Shown one piece after another: positions 1 to 8,241 of a stretch of DNA of 64,000 bases. A model generated the notes under the pieces. That model was not told the origin of the DNA. It saw nothing but the letters and a program-made list of their open reading frames with translations, and ran no database searches. The stretch lies in assembly GCF_003060825.1 (NCBI RefSeq), contig NZ_CP028922.1, forward strand, positions 1,350,501-1,414,500, read 5' to 3'. Position numbers and translations under genes: made by a program. Position 1 is the stretch's first letter. Every line of letters starts with the position of its first letter. Source of the stretch: Paenibacillus sp. CAA11. Lineage in GTDB: Bacteria > Bacillota > Bacilli > Paenibacillales > Paenibacillaceae.

Positions 1-824
1 AGCAGCGGATTACTCGGCTGCACAGGTTCCCGTTCGAAAACATCGAGGCCTGCCGCGAAGATGGTTCTCTCCTGCAGGGCACGAGTCAATGCTTCTTCAT
101 CCACAGTCTGACCGCGGGATGCGTTGACGAAGACGGCTGTGGATTTCATGAGAGCAAACTCAGCTTGCCCGATCATATGCCGGGTCTCGGGCGTTAGCGG
201 TGTCATCAGCACGATGAAGTCTGAGTGCCGGAGCAGGTCCTTCAGCTCCCTGTATTCGGCTTCCAGCTTGCGCTCGGCCTCCGGCTTGCGGTGCCGGTTG
301 TAATACATGATCTCCATACCGAAGCCGAACCGGGCTCTCTTGGCTACGGCTTCGCCAATGCGGCCCATGCCAATGATACCGAGCTTCTTGTGATGGACAT
401 CTACACCGAACAGGCGGTCACCTTCGCCCTTCTTCCATTGCCCTTGCTTCACGTAGCTGTCAAGCTCCGTCACCCTGCGGGCAGCAGCAAGCATTAAGGC
501 AAAGATCAGATCAGCGACTGTGTCGTCAAGAACCCCCGGCGTATTCGTTCCAATGATGTTCCGAGCCTTCATAGCGTCCAGATCGAAGTTATTGTAGCCA
601 ACGCTCATCGTACTGACTGCTCTTAGCCTTGGCGCATGATTCAGCAGATCGGCGCTCACTCTGCCGCCGGCCGTTAGCAGCCCCTCGGCATCAGCAAGCT
701 CCTTCACCAGCTCTTCATGGGAAATAGGATCATGATGAGCCCATTTGCTGTAGCGGCAATGCTGGGCGATATACGATTCTACTTCGGGCGGGACGGGTCT
801 AGCTATGAATACTTTTGGTTTCAT
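1..824 (-). CDS. D-2-hydroxyacid dehydrogenase (glyoxylate/hydroxypyruvate reductase type), C-terminus cut by window edge
   Basis: About 274 residues are visible, starting MKPKVFIARPVPPEVESYIA. The ATG at 824 follows a good AAGGAGGAC ribosome binding site. The NAD(P)-binding signature GxGxxG appears as GIIGMGRIGEAVAKRA, followed by a cofactor-loop YYNRHRK that favours NADPH, and by the conserved catalytic-domain block NASRGQTVDEEAL. This is the family that reduces glyoxylate, hydroxypyruvate or 2-ketogluconate in the cytosol. The catalytic Glu/His part lies outside the window, so the exact substrate cannot be assigned. It is transcribed alone, away from the queuosine operon. Confidence 0.9.
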   Translation of the reverse strand, partial: MKPKVFIARPVPPEVESYIAQHCRYSKWAHHDPISHEELVKELADAEGLLTAGGRVSADLLNHAPRLRAVSTMSVGYNNFDLDAMKARNIIGTNTPGVLDDTVADLIFALMLAAARRVTELDSYVKQGQWKKGEGDRLFGVDVHHKKLGIIGMGRIGEAVAKRARFGFGMEIMYYNRHRKPEAERKLEAEYRELKDLLRHSDFIVLMTPLTPETRHMIGQAEFALMKSTAVFVNASRGQTVDEEALTRALQERTIFAAGLDVFEREPVQPSNPL

Positions 825-867
825 TTTTACGTCCTCCTTGTCATTTCCGCGTTATCTACGATCCATC

Positions 868-960
868 TATATAGATTGAACTAAAGTTTTACATTGAATT
901 TTCTGTTATCACGGCCTAATACTGTCCTATAACATTCATTTCTTTAGTTCATTCTATATA
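868..960. repeat. Palindromic repeat unit (MITE- or REP-like)
   Basis: Two 19-nt arms (868-886 and 942-960) are inverted copies with one mismatch, separated by 55 nt. The left arm plus following bases, ATAGATTGAACTAAAGTTTT (871-890), recurs with one change at 22529-22548. The unit sits between the dehydrogenase start and the end of queF and has no U-tract, so it is not an ordinary terminator. Confidence 0.5.
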
Positions 961-1003
961 CCTAATCTTATTTTACACAGAAATAACTAGAGAGAAAAAT
1001 GGA

Positions 1004-1501
1004 TTACCGATTATCGACCTTTTCAGGATATAGGTCATGCTGGAACAGACGCTGCTCGGCCATGGCTTCATATTTGGTGCCCGGCTTTCCATAGTTGCAG
1101 TACGGATCAATAGATATGCCGCCGCGCGGGGTGAATTTGCCCCATACTTCAATGTACCTGGGCTGCATGAGCCCGATCAGGTCATTCATGATGATGTTGA
1201 CACAATCCTCGTGGAAATCGCCGTGATTACGGAAGCTGAACAGATACAGCTTCAGCGATTTGCTCTCAACCATCTTGATGTCGGGAATATAGCTAATATA
1301 AATGGTAGCAAAGTCCGGCTGGCCGGTGATCGGGCACAGGCTGGTGAATTCCGGACAGTTGAATTTCACAAAATAGTCGCGGTATGGATGCTTATTATCG
1401 AAGCTTTCCAATACCTCCGGGGCATAGTTGGAAGGATACTGGGTTCCTTGGTTGCCGAGCAGGGTTAAATCCTGCATTTCATTAGTTTGTCTGCCGCTCA
1501 T
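1004..1501 (-). CDS. queF: NADPH-dependent 7-cyano-7-deazaguanine (preQ0) reductase
   Basis: 165 residues, the length of the short, unimodular QueF family of the tunnelling fold. It reduces the nitrile of preQ0 to preQ1 in queuosine biosynthesis. The motif [20 protein letters not shown] holds the catalytic Cys that forms the thioimide, and [20 protein letters not shown] holds the substrate-binding Glu and the QueF signature. The start at 1501 has a TAGGAGGA site just upstream. It is the last gene of queC-queD-queE-queF, about 33 bases after queE. Confidence 0.97.
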   Translation of the reverse strand: MSGRQTNEMQDLTLLGNQGTQYPSNYAPEVLESFDNKHPYRDYFVKFNCPEFTSLCPITGQPDFATIYISYIPDIKMVESKSLKLYLFSFRNHGDFHEDCVNIIMNDLIGLMQPRYIEVWGKFTPRGGISIDPYCNYGKPGTKYEAMAEQRLFQHDLYPEKVDNR

Positions 1502-1534
1502 CTTATGTCCTCCTAAACGGTTAAGTTGTTAATG

Positions 1535-2296
1535 TCATACGCCGCGCTTGTTTCCCCATACGAGGGTATGCAGCTGGGGCAGTACGCGCACCCGGTTCAG
1601 CTCCGGCGCTGCCACCACTTGTTCAATGAGTGCTTCATAGCTCGATAAGAGCTCGGAAGCATGCTGACCCTTATCCATCCGCTGTACGTCGGGATTCCCC
1701 ACCTGAAGATAAAGAGGGGCACTTGGATACAGGCCATGCACCTTCTTGGCGTAATTCAAGTCCTCTTCATTGAAGATAACAATTTTCAGGCTATAGGCAT
1801 ATGGGGCGGGTCTTGCTGACAGTTTATCGATAATCTCGCTCAGCTTCTCCCAGTTCGTCTCCATTCCGGAGCTGGGCGGCTTGGGCGAGAGGGTCACTTC
1901 ATGAACATCTGTCAGCCAATCCTGCCAGCGCGAACCTTGGGTTTCTACCGCAGCAGCGATTCCTTTCTCCTTCAGCAGCTGAACCAGCTCACCAAGCTGC
2001 GGGAGGAGGGCTGGGTTCCCGCCGGACAGAGTCACATGGGAGAAGCGGTCTCCTCCGAGACGCTGGAGCTCTTCCCAGATCGCCTCAGGCGTCAGCAGCT
2101 GAATCTGGTCCTTCGCACTGCCGTCCCAGGTGAATGCTGAGTCACACCACGAGCAGCGGTAATCACAGCCAGCAGTGCGGACGAACATCGTCTTCTGACC
2201 GATGACCATGCCCTCGCCCTGCACGGTAGGGCCGAAGATTTCTAATACCGGGATGAGCTTGGCCCTGGCTGAATCTATTGTAGTCTGCGGGTTCAT
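1535..2296 (-). CDS. queE: 7-carboxy-7-deazaguanine synthase (radical SAM)
   Basis: 253 residues from the ATG at 2296, whose ATGA overlaps the queD stop; an in-frame start at 2308 is less likely. QueE contracts 6-carboxytetrahydropterin to 7-carboxy-7-deazaguanine using SAM, a 4Fe-4S cluster and Mg2+. The sequence shows EIFGPTVQGEGMVIGQKTMFVR followed by CDYRCSWCDS, the CxxxCxxC-type cluster motif of this family, then the SAM-binding SGGNPALL. It belongs to the queCDEF operon. Confidence 0.96.
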   Translation of the reverse strand: MNPQTTIDSARAKLIPVLEIFGPTVQGEGMVIGQKTMFVRTAGCDYRCSWCDSAFTWDGSAKDQIQLLTPEAIWEELQRLGGDRFSHVTLSGGNPALLPQLGELVQLLKEKGIAAAVETQGSRWQDWLTDVHEVTLSPKPPSSGMETNWEKLSEIIDKLSARPAPYAYSLKIVIFNEEDLNYAKKVHGLYPSAPLYLQVGNPDVQRMDKGQHASELLSSYEALIEQVVAAPELNRVRVLPQLHTLVWGNKRGV

Positions 2297-2784
2297 TCCT
2301 GCATCCACTCCCGTCTTACCTCGGCGTAGCTTGTAGGGGTCTCGTACAGCCTTACGAATTCTACACGAGCTTCCTGTAGGCTACCAGCTATATTGTGCTC
2401 TTGCAGCACTTCTTCCATCTGTTCATGCATCCAGACAACCATATTCTCGGCGGTTGTATTCATAGGCGGCAGCGTCTCGTTCAGGTAGCGATGGTCCAGA
2501 AACGGTTCGATTCGCTGCTTCCAGATAGATTTGATCATGCCAAAGTCAACGGTAAGTCCCACTTCGTCCGGGCGGGCGCTGATGCCAAAAACAGCCTTAT
2601 AGGTATGGCCATGCAGATTTTTGCATTTGCCTTCATAGGCATGCAGATGATGAGCCGCGTCGAAGGTGAACTCCTTGCTCACAAGGACGCGGCGGTTATG
2701 ATAGCGCAGCTGGCTAGGCTGAATATCTTCGCCTAGACGCTGTAAATGTTCAACAATATGGAATTCTCCCGGAGCTCGGCTCAT
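2293..2784 (-). CDS. queD: 6-carboxy-5,6,7,8-tetrahydropterin synthase
   Basis: 163 residues from the ATG at 2784, which overlaps the queC stop as ATGA and has GGAGG upstream. A longer in-frame start at 2856 lies inside queC and is rejected. QueD converts dihydroneopterin triphosphate to 6-carboxytetrahydropterin. Visible are [25 protein letters not shown] (zinc histidines and the catalytic Cys) and the DHRYLNE and PTSYAEV blocks of the tunnelling fold. The two ATGA overlaps imply translational coupling through the operon. Confidence 0.96.
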   Translation of the reverse strand: MSRAPGEFHIVEHLQRLGEDIQPSQLRYHNRRVLVSKEFTFDAAHHLHAYEGKCKNLHGHTYKAVFGISARPDEVGLTVDFGMIKSIWKQRIEPFLDHRYLNETLPPMNTTAENMVVWMHEQMEEVLQEHNIAGSLQEARVEFVRLYETPTSYAEVRREWMQE

Positions 2785-3449
2785 AAGGGGCTTCCTCCAG
2801 TGCGGCGGGCCAAATACTTCTCCAGTCCGGCTTGCCGGAGCTTGCAGGCAGGGCACTGGCCGCAGCCGCTGCCAATCACGCCATTGTAGCAGGTTAAAGT
2901 CCGCTCGCGCACAAAGTCAAAGGAGCCTAGCTGGTCGGCCATCTCCCAGGTTTGGGATTTATCCAGCCACATGAGCGGCGTGTGAATCACGAAGTCATAG
3001 TCCATCGCCAGATTCAGCGTGACGTTCAGGGATTTAACGAAGCTGTCCCGGCAGTCAGGATAACCGCTGAAGTCTGTCTCGCACACGCCGGTTACCAGAT
3101 GTCTGGCTCCGACCTGTTTGGCCATGACGGCGGCGAAGCTTAAGAATAGATGGTTGCGCCCATCGACAAAGGTGCTCGGAAGCTCGCCTTCCTCCTGGGT
3201 GATGCTGATATCACTGCGGGTTAGCGCGTTTTGGGTCAGCTGTCCCAGCAGGCTCATGTCCAGGAGCGTGTTCTTCACCCCGAGCTCTTCAGCAATACTC
3301 TTGGCACATTCGATCTCCAGCTGATGGCGCTGGCCGTACATAAAGGTGACCGTCTCTATTTCGCGAAAATTCTCTTTCGCCCATAAGAGACAGGTGGTGC
3401 TGTCTTGGCCGCCGCTGAATACGACAACCGCCTTTTCGTTTTTGAGCAT
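2781..3449 (-). CDS. queC: 7-cyano-7-deazaguanine synthase
   Basis: 222 residues from the ATG at 3449, preceded by AAGGAGAG. A longer open frame reaches 3635 but runs through the riboswitch and is rejected. QueC makes preQ0 from 7-carboxy-7-deazaguanine, ammonia and ATP. The PP-loop [16 protein letters not shown] is at the N-terminus, and the zinc site [19 protein letters not shown] is near the C-terminus. It is the first gene of the operon and lies directly behind the preQ1 aptamer and terminator. Confidence 0.97.
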   Translation of the reverse strand: MLKNEKAVVVFSGGQDSTTCLLWAKENFREIETVTFMYGQRHQLEIECAKSIAEELGVKNTLLDMSLLGQLTQNALTRSDISITQEEGELPSTFVDGRNHLFLSFAAVMAKQVGARHLVTGVCETDFSGYPDCRDSFVKSLNVTLNLAMDYDFVIHTPLMWLDKSQTWEMADQLGSFDFVRERTLTCYNGVIGSGCGQCPACKLRQAGLEKYLARRTGGSPL

Positions 3450-3542
3450 AAAAAAATCTCTCCTTCTTGGATATGTCCGCAAAGCTTGGGGAGCATTACG
3501 GCAGGCTCGAAGTGAGAGATTCATGAACTGCTGTTCCGCGCA

Positions 3543-3580
3543 AAAAAACAAGCCCCTGAATATGCAGCCTTCAGGGCTTC
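3543..3580 (-). terminator. Riboswitch-controlled intrinsic terminator
   Basis: Read on the minus strand, the stem AAGCCCTGAA/TTCAGGGGCTT is followed by GTTTTTTT. It lies between the preQ1 aptamer and queC, so it is the expression platform for transcription termination. Confidence 0.9.
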
Positions 3581-3613
3581 TTAGTTTTTTATAGAGGGAG
3601 TTCTCGAACCTCT
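3581..3613 (-). promoter_or_regulatory. preQ1-I riboswitch aptamer
   Basis: On the minus strand the element reads AGAGGTTC, a short loop, then CCTCTATAAAAAACTAA. The P1 helix AGAGG/CCTCT and the A-rich tail that pairs back with the loop (H-type pseudoknot) match the class I preQ1 aptamer. A terminator follows at once, so high preQ1 should switch queCDEF off. A separate CCATGCCG/CGGCATGG hairpin (3615-3638) precedes it in the leader. Confidence 0.95.
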
Positions 3614-3677
3614 CCCATGCCGGGTTTAGCGGCATGGATTTATTGCTTCGGTTGTTGTGCTTGTAAGCACGGGCCTT

Positions 3678-3686
3678 ATTATAGCA
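3678..3686 (-). promoter_or_regulatory. Extended -10 promoter for queCDEF
   Basis: The minus strand carries TGCTATAAT, a perfect extended -10 element, about 65 bases upstream of the preQ1 aptamer. No convincing -35 was seen, as is common with extended -10 promoters. Confidence 0.6.
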
Positions 3687-3821
3687 TAATTCAAGGTTTA
3701 TGCTAGAGCACCTTTTTATGTAAGGTTTGCCTTTCGCTTATAGGATGGTCTATGCTTTTAGCATGTAGAGGGAGCCGAATTTTGAGCTCCTACCTGGCTA
3801 TAAAGGAGGCGTAAATGCTCA

Positions 3822-4688
3822 ATGAAGACGGTAATGTTTGAGAAGGAAGGAACATGGTGCCTAGGGATCAAGAGGGATAAGGGGATTCTGGATGTCTCCT
3901 CATTCTATTCGCTGGAAGAGTTATTGTCTTCAGGGCAGAAGGGAAGGGAGCTGCTTGAGACCTTTGCGCAGCAGGAAGAGCAATCTAATGAGGCAGTATT
4001 CCTGGATGAGCAGCTGCTGAAGCTGGGCCCCTGCGTGCCAGCGCCTTCCAAGATTATTTGTGTAGGCCTGAATTATCGCAAGCATGCGGAGGAATCCGGA
4101 ATGCAGCTGCCGAAGGAGCCGATTCTATTTAGTAAGTATACGAACGCCTTAAGCGGGCACCGGCAGGAAATAGAGCTTCCCGCCATCTCTAACGAGGTGG
4201 ATTATGAGGCAGAGCTTGGCGTGGTCATCGGGCGCAGGGTCAGAAAGGTAGGTAAGGAAGAAGCGCTGGATGCAGTATATGGCTACTGCTGTGCTAATGA
4301 CTTGTCTGCCCGGGATTTACAGTTCCGCAGTTCTCAGTGGCTGCTTGGCAAGAGCAGTGACGGGTTTGCACCTATCGGACCATATCTTGTCACGGCAGAT
4401 GAGATTAAGGACCCTCAATCGTTACGGATTCGGGCCTATGTGAATGGCGAGCTCCGGCAGGATTCCAATACCCGGGATATGATCTTTGATTGCGCTGAGA
4501 TTATCAGCTATATATCCAGTGTCATGACCTTGGAGCCGGGTGATTTGATTCTCACCGGAACCCCAGAAGGCGTCATTATGGGGCAGCCGGAAGCGCAGCG
4601 GTCCTGGCTGAAGCCAGGGGATGAAGTCACGGTTGAGATCGAGGGCTTGGGCCGCTTGACCAACACATTCCGGAAGGAACAAGGATAA
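3822..4688 (+). CDS. Fumarylacetoacetate hydrolase family protein
   Basis: 288 residues. The ATG at 3822 follows AAAGGAGGC with an 11-base gap. The N-terminal domain of about 70 residues is followed by the FAH catalytic domain: ICVGLNYRKHAEE, then PILFSKYTNALSG, EVDYEAELGVVIGR with the metal-binding Glu pair, and GDLILTGTPEGV. Such enzymes cleave or hydrate beta-diketo acids (fumarylpyruvate, acylpyruvates, oxaloacetate decarboxylation as in YisK). The substrate cannot be told from sequence alone. The gene is monocistronic, diverges from queC and ends in a strong terminator. Confidence 0.9.
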   Translation: MKTVMFEKEGTWCLGIKRDKGILDVSSFYSLEELLSSGQKGRELLETFAQQEEQSNEAVFLDEQLLKLGPCVPAPSKIICVGLNYRKHAEESGMQLPKEPILFSKYTNALSGHRQEIELPAISNEVDYEAELGVVIGRRVRKVGKEEALDAVYGYCCANDLSARDLQFRSSQWLLGKSSDGFAPIGPYLVTADEIKDPQSLRIRAYVNGELRQDSNTRDMIFDCAEIISYISSVMTLEPGDLILTGTPEGVIMGQPEAQRSWLKPGDEVTVEIEGLGRLTNTFRKEQG

Positions 4689-4711
4689 GAGCTTACACTG
4701 GGGAAAAGAAC

Positions 4712-4747
4712 AAAGAATACCTGCTGGATCTGCAGGTATTCTTTTTG
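4712..4747 (+). terminator. Intrinsic terminator
   Basis: A 13-bp stem, AAAGAATACCTGC/GCAGGTATTCTTT, with a U-rich tail. It lies between two convergent genes. Confidence 0.9.
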
Positions 4748-4764
4748 CACTGTCTTTTTCGAAA

Positions 4765-5544
4765 TTAATTCACTTCTGCTACGGCTATATAAATAGAGAC
4801 TTGGCCTTCCTCTGGGGCCGCGGAGTCAGCTGAATAGATTTCAAAGTCACCACTGAAAGTACGGGCATATAGGCCGTCCCCCTGCCACTGCCAGATGCGC
4901 TGCCATGTTTCTGCAGAAATTTGTCCCATCGGACCTTTGCGGCTCGTGAATACAGCATATTTGGCAGCTGGCACATGAGCGTGCTGCAGCCCGGACGGGA
5001 TTGAATTCTCGCCAGCAACAGGCAAACCGATGAGCAGAGTGTATTCACCTGCCGCTCCATGGGTATAGTCTGAATAAAGTGCGTAAATAGAAGTTTCTTC
5101 AGGGACTGCAGCCTGTGTACGGGCAAGCTGTCCAGGGATATTCTCTGAGAAGAACCGTTCCCACAGCTGCGGAATGACGGCCCGCTCTGTGAATTCTTGC
5201 GCATTTGTGGTCCGGGTTGATATTCCGGCAAGCTGAAAGGCAGGGCGCTCTTCGAAGGAGTCAGGACCTTGCAATCCGGGTTCCGTACCCGACCAGCGCT
5301 TAAGTCCAGGGAGGGATCGGGTCAGTAAAGCCTCGGCTTCCCCTGCGTCCATACCATTTTGAACCATGAAAGGAACACTGGAGCGGATCATGTCTTCCAT
5401 GGTGCAATCCGGATGCTTGAATGCTCCGTTATCGTAGCAATATACGCAGTACTCTGTAGAGAGGCTACCGTCTTTCTCTGTACCCAGCACCTCGGGGGTT
5501 AAGGGCATACTGCAGCTTTGGCAGAAAGGGGTATTCATCGTCAT
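4765..5544 (-). CDS. Zinc-ribbon protein with GyrI-like/AraC effector-binding domain
   Basis: 259 residues. The N-terminus FCQSCSMPL...EYCVYCYDNGAF has two CxxC pairs that form a small zinc ribbon, followed by the helical block CTMEDMIRSSVPFMVQNGMD. From about residue 100 the sequence reads as an effector-binding (GyrI/SRPBCC2-like) domain: IPQLWERFF...IYALYSDYTHGAAGEYTLLIG, then PAAKYAVFTSRKGPM. These domains bind small hydrophobic or cationic ligands. A role in ligand sensing is inference. The start at 5544 has AGGAGTG at 8 bases. A terminator separates it from the regulator upstream. Confidence 0.75.
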   Translation of the reverse strand: MTMNTPFCQSCSMPLTPEVLGTEKDGSLSTEYCVYCYDNGAFKHPDCTMEDMIRSSVPFMVQNGMDAGEAEALLTRSLPGLKRWSGTEPGLQGPDSFEERPAFQLAGISTRTTNAQEFTERAVIPQLWERFFSENIPGQLARTQAAVPEETSIYALYSDYTHGAAGEYTLLIGLPVAGENSIPSGLQHAHVPAAKYAVFTSRKGPMGQISAETWQRIWQWQGDGLYARTFSGDFEIYSADSAAPEEGQVSIYIAVAEVN

Positions 5545-5579
5545 TTGATATCACTCCTGTTCAAGTTATAGTCTTACTA

Positions 5580-5613
5580 TAAAAAAACGAACCTGACAGG
5601 TGTCTGTCAGGTT
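5580..5613 (-). terminator. Intrinsic terminator
   Basis: Minus-strand stem AACCTGACAG/CTGTCAGGTT followed by CGTTTTTTT. It overlaps the stop codon of the WYL regulator. Confidence 0.9.
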
Positions 5614-6560
5614 TGAAGGCTGGATACATATTTATTTGCCATGCTTGTGGCCATGTCTTGAATCCGGCAGCGAATATGGGCCGGCTCTAATACCTCCATT
5701 TGATCGCCGAAGCTGAGAAGGAAGCTGTACAGCCAGCTGTCCTCCGGATAGCTGCTTCTTACCGTGAAGTACTCCTCTTGCGGTTCCTCATACAATGCTT
5801 CGACTCCGAAGAATTCCTCGGCCAAATACCGGGCCTCCCGATTGAAGCGCAGGACCAGATTCACCGTATCTGCCGCAGAACGCCAATCTTCTGTCAATGA
5901 CAGGTCACTGAGATTCACCGCCTGTCGCACAAAGCTGGTCTTGTCCTCCTGGAGCTCCTTGATGCGCTTTAGCTTGAATAGACGGAAATTACAGCGCTCC
6001 TGGCAGTACCCGTAAAGGTACCAATTCTGTCCCTTCATGACCAGCGCATAGGGCTCGACTCTGCGCCGGGTGCTGGATCCTTCAGCATCCACATAGGTGA
6101 AGGAGACCACTTGGCACGACGCAACGGCTTTCTTAAGGAGAGCAAATTTATGTTTCAGGATGCCATCGGCACCCCAAGGAACAAAATCAATGAGCAGCTG
6201 GTTGCTCTTCAGCAGAAATTCTTCGCTCTCTTCTGGCAGGAGTGAGGTTAATTTGCCGAGCAGCTTCTGAATGTACGGGTCATCCGCATATGGCGTAGAT
6301 ACACTGCGAAGAGCCGCGACAATGGCAGCTACATCCTCCTCGGTCAGAAGATGGCGTTCCAGCCTGAACCCTTCTGCAAGCCCAATACCACCGCCTGATC
6401 CTTGGAATGTGATCACAGGAATGCCGGCTGTATTAATCGAATCAATATCCCGATAAATCGTCCGGACAGATACTTCGAAGCGGTCCGCCAGCTCCTGCGC
6501 TTGGACCATTCGGCGGTTGATCAGAAGAATGACGATGGCAAGCAGCCGATCTATTTTCAT
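5607..6560 (-). CDS. YafY-family HTH/WYL-domain transcriptional regulator
   Basis: 317 residues from MKIDRLLAIV (6560). An upstream ATG at 6599 would start inside a TATAAT that looks like the -10 element, so the shorter start is preferred. An N-terminal DeoR-type winged helix (RMVQAQELADRFEVSVRTIYRDIDSINTAGIPV) is followed by a WYL domain (VEPYALVMKGQNWYLYGYC) and a WCX tail. WYL regulators sense ligands, often nucleic-acid-derived. It is divergent from lemA and precedes the zinc-ribbon gene. Its target is unknown. Confidence 0.88.
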   Translation of the reverse strand: MKIDRLLAIVILLINRRMVQAQELADRFEVSVRTIYRDIDSINTAGIPVITFQGSGGGIGLAEGFRLERHLLTEEDVAAIVAALRSVSTPYADDPYIQKLLGKLTSLLPEESEEFLLKSNQLLIDFVPWGADGILKHKFALLKKAVASCQVVSFTYVDAEGSSTRRRVEPYALVMKGQNWYLYGYCQERCNFRLFKLKRIKELQEDKTSFVRQAVNLSDLSLTEDWRSAADTVNLVLRFNREARYLAEEFFGVEALYEEPQEEYFTVRSSYPEDSWLYSFLLSFGDQMEVLEPAHIRCRIQDMATSMANKYVSSLQT

Positions 6561-6747
6561 TTGGTACAAGCCCCGTTTCTGTAAATTGGTTACATCCATT
6601 ATAGCGCCGGGCCTGGCCGCTAACCAGATAATATTGTTCTAGCGCCGAGCATAGGCTTATACAAGCCTGTCGTTTACTCACAGCGGCCAAGGGGTATTAA
6701 CAAGGAAGTATGGACAAACTTAACACATCAGAAAGGGGGCTTTATAT

Positions 6748-7353
6748 ATGCCAAGGAAAGGAAAGGGCTGCCTGCTGCCGATCATTATCGGGGTAATCCT
6801 GATCATCCTTGTCGTTTCCGTGTTTGCCGGAAAATATAATACGTTCGTGAATGCTGAAGAGAATGTGAATCAGAAATGGGGCCGCATCGAGGTCGATTTG
6901 CAGCGCCGGTATGATTTGATACCTAACCTGGTGAATACGGTGAAGGGCATTGCGAAGCAGGAGAAGGATGTCATTGGCGAGGTGACTAAGGCGCGTGCGG
7001 CACTTGGCGGAGCGCGGACACCGGATGAGAAGGCGGATGCCAACGATCAATTATCCGGGGCACTCAGCCGTCTGCTTGTGGTGGTTGAGAATTATCCGAC
7101 CTTAAAATCGGATGTGCACTTTACACAGCTGATGGATGAGCTGGCCGGGACGGAGAATCGAATCGCAGTGGCCCGTGGAGACTACAACGATGCGGTAACA
7201 ACCTATAATAAACAAATCCGCAATTTCCCGGGCAATCTCATCGCTGGAATTATGGGCTTCCACAAGAAGGAACTCTTCGAGACGACAGCGGAATCGCGAA
7301 CCAATCCGCAGGTCGATTTCGGTACGGACAATACGGAAGGAACAACACCATGA
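6748..7353 (+). CDS. lemA: LemA family membrane protein
   Basis: 201 residues. One N-terminal membrane anchor (LLPIIIGVILIILVVSVFA) is followed by NTFVNAEENVNQKWGRIEVDLQRRYDLIPNLVNTVKGIA, the LemA signature, and then a helical bundle and NFPGNLIAGIMGF. The ribosome binding site is AAAGGGGG. LemA proteins sit at the membrane with a helical domain outside; their function is poorly known. The stop overlaps the next open frame, and the lemA-TPM gene pair is common in bacteria. Confidence 0.93.
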   Translation: MPRKGKGCLLPIIIGVILIILVVSVFAGKYNTFVNAEENVNQKWGRIEVDLQRRYDLIPNLVNTVKGIAKQEKDVIGEVTKARAALGGARTPDEKADANDQLSGALSRLLVVVENYPTLKSDVHFTQLMDELAGTENRIAVARGDYNDAVTTYNKQIRNFPGNLIAGIMGFHKKELFETTAESRTNPQVDFGTDNTEGTTP

Positions 7354-7370
7354 ATTGGAGGGACCGGCAG

Positions 7371-8168
7371 ATGAACAGGCGTATTGTTCGCTGCTTCGGC
7401 CCATTGCTGCTTGTACTCCTGCTGGTGTTCCCAGCAATATCTGCGCCTGTTTCTGCGGAAGTATCCATCCCTAGACCGCAAGGAGATATCTATGTTCAGG
7501 ACTTTGAGCACTTGCTGACGGATGCGCAGAAGAATGAGCTTAACAGCCTGGGCCGGGCATTAGAGGATGCTACAAAAGCGCAGGTTGCCGTATTAACTGT
7601 AGATTCATTTGGAGGAGCAACCATTGAGAGCTATGCTAATCAGGCGCTTCGGGAATACGCGCTGGGAGACAAGGAACTTAACAATGGGGTGCTATTTGTA
7701 TTATCGGTCAAGGAAGGGCAGGCCCGGATTGAGGTCGGCTATGGCTTGGAAGGTGCGATTCCCGATGGGAAGGCGGGCCGAATCATAGACACGACAGCGA
7801 TTCCTTATCTGAAAGAACTAAAGTACGACCAAGCCGTCATTCAAACCTACAGGGCGTTATATAACGAGACGGCGAAAGAATATGGGGTAGAGGGTAAGTT
7901 GTCTCCCGTGCCGGTGGAACAGCCGGGGAGTGAGGGCTTTTCCGGTGATGGTGGCGGCGGCATCTCCTGGGTTTGGGTTATCGTTGTGGTTTTGCTGCTC
8001 GCAGCTGACTTCATTCTGTTTCGGGGCAGAATGACTACGTTCCTCCTTCAGATGCTGCTGATCTTCGGCGGCCGCGGAGGGCCAGGTGGGGGCGGCTCTG
8101 GCGGTGGAGGCTTCCGGGGCGGGGGTGGAGGCTCCGGCGGCGGAGGCGGTGCAAGCCGGAGATTTTGA
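7371..8168 (+). CDS. TPM-domain (YgcG family) membrane protein
   Basis: 265 residues from the ATG at 7371, which has GGAGGG 8 bases upstream; an ATGA-overlapping ATG at 7350 is the alternative. A signal peptide (RCFGPLLLVLLLVFPAISAPVSA) precedes a TPM phosphatase-like domain (DLLTDAQKNEL-like start, GVLFVLSVKEGQARIEVGYGLEGAIPDGKAGRII). One transmembrane segment (WVWVIVVVLLLAADFILF) and a low-complexity Gly/Ser-rich tail ending GGGGGASRRF follow. It is co-transcribed with lemA. Function is unknown; a role in membrane protein quality control is only by family analogy. Confidence 0.88.
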   Translation: MNRRIVRCFGPLLLVLLLVFPAISAPVSAEVSIPRPQGDIYVQDFEHLLTDAQKNELNSLGRALEDATKAQVAVLTVDSFGGATIESYANQALREYALGDKELNNGVLFVLSVKEGQARIEVGYGLEGAIPDGKAGRIIDTTAIPYLKELKYDQAVIQTYRALYNETAKEYGVEGKLSPVPVEQPGSEGFSGDGGGGISWVWVIVVVLLLAADFILFRGRMTTFLLQMLLIFGGRGGPGGGGSGGGGFRGGGGGSGGGGGASRRF

Positions 8169-8177
8169 TATCATTTT

Positions 8178-8230
8178 AAAAGGGCTATCTTCAAGTCATC
8201 TATGATGATTTGAAGATAGCCCCTTTTTTC
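8178..8230. terminator. Bidirectional terminator
   Basis: A 14-bp stem, GGGCTATCTTCAA/TTGAAGATAGCCC, has a U-run on the plus side and an A-rich flank on the other. It lies between convergent genes. Confidence 0.88.
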
Positions 8231-8241
8231 GAATGATGGCT

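Noticed and set aside
2785-2856. N-terminal extension of queD to 2856
   Set aside because: It lies inside queC; the ATG at 2784 has GGAGG and an ATGA overlap.
3450-3635. N-terminal extension of queC
   Set aside because: It would translate through the preQ1 terminator and aptamer; the ATG at 3449 has a clear ribosome binding site and the normal QueC N-terminus.
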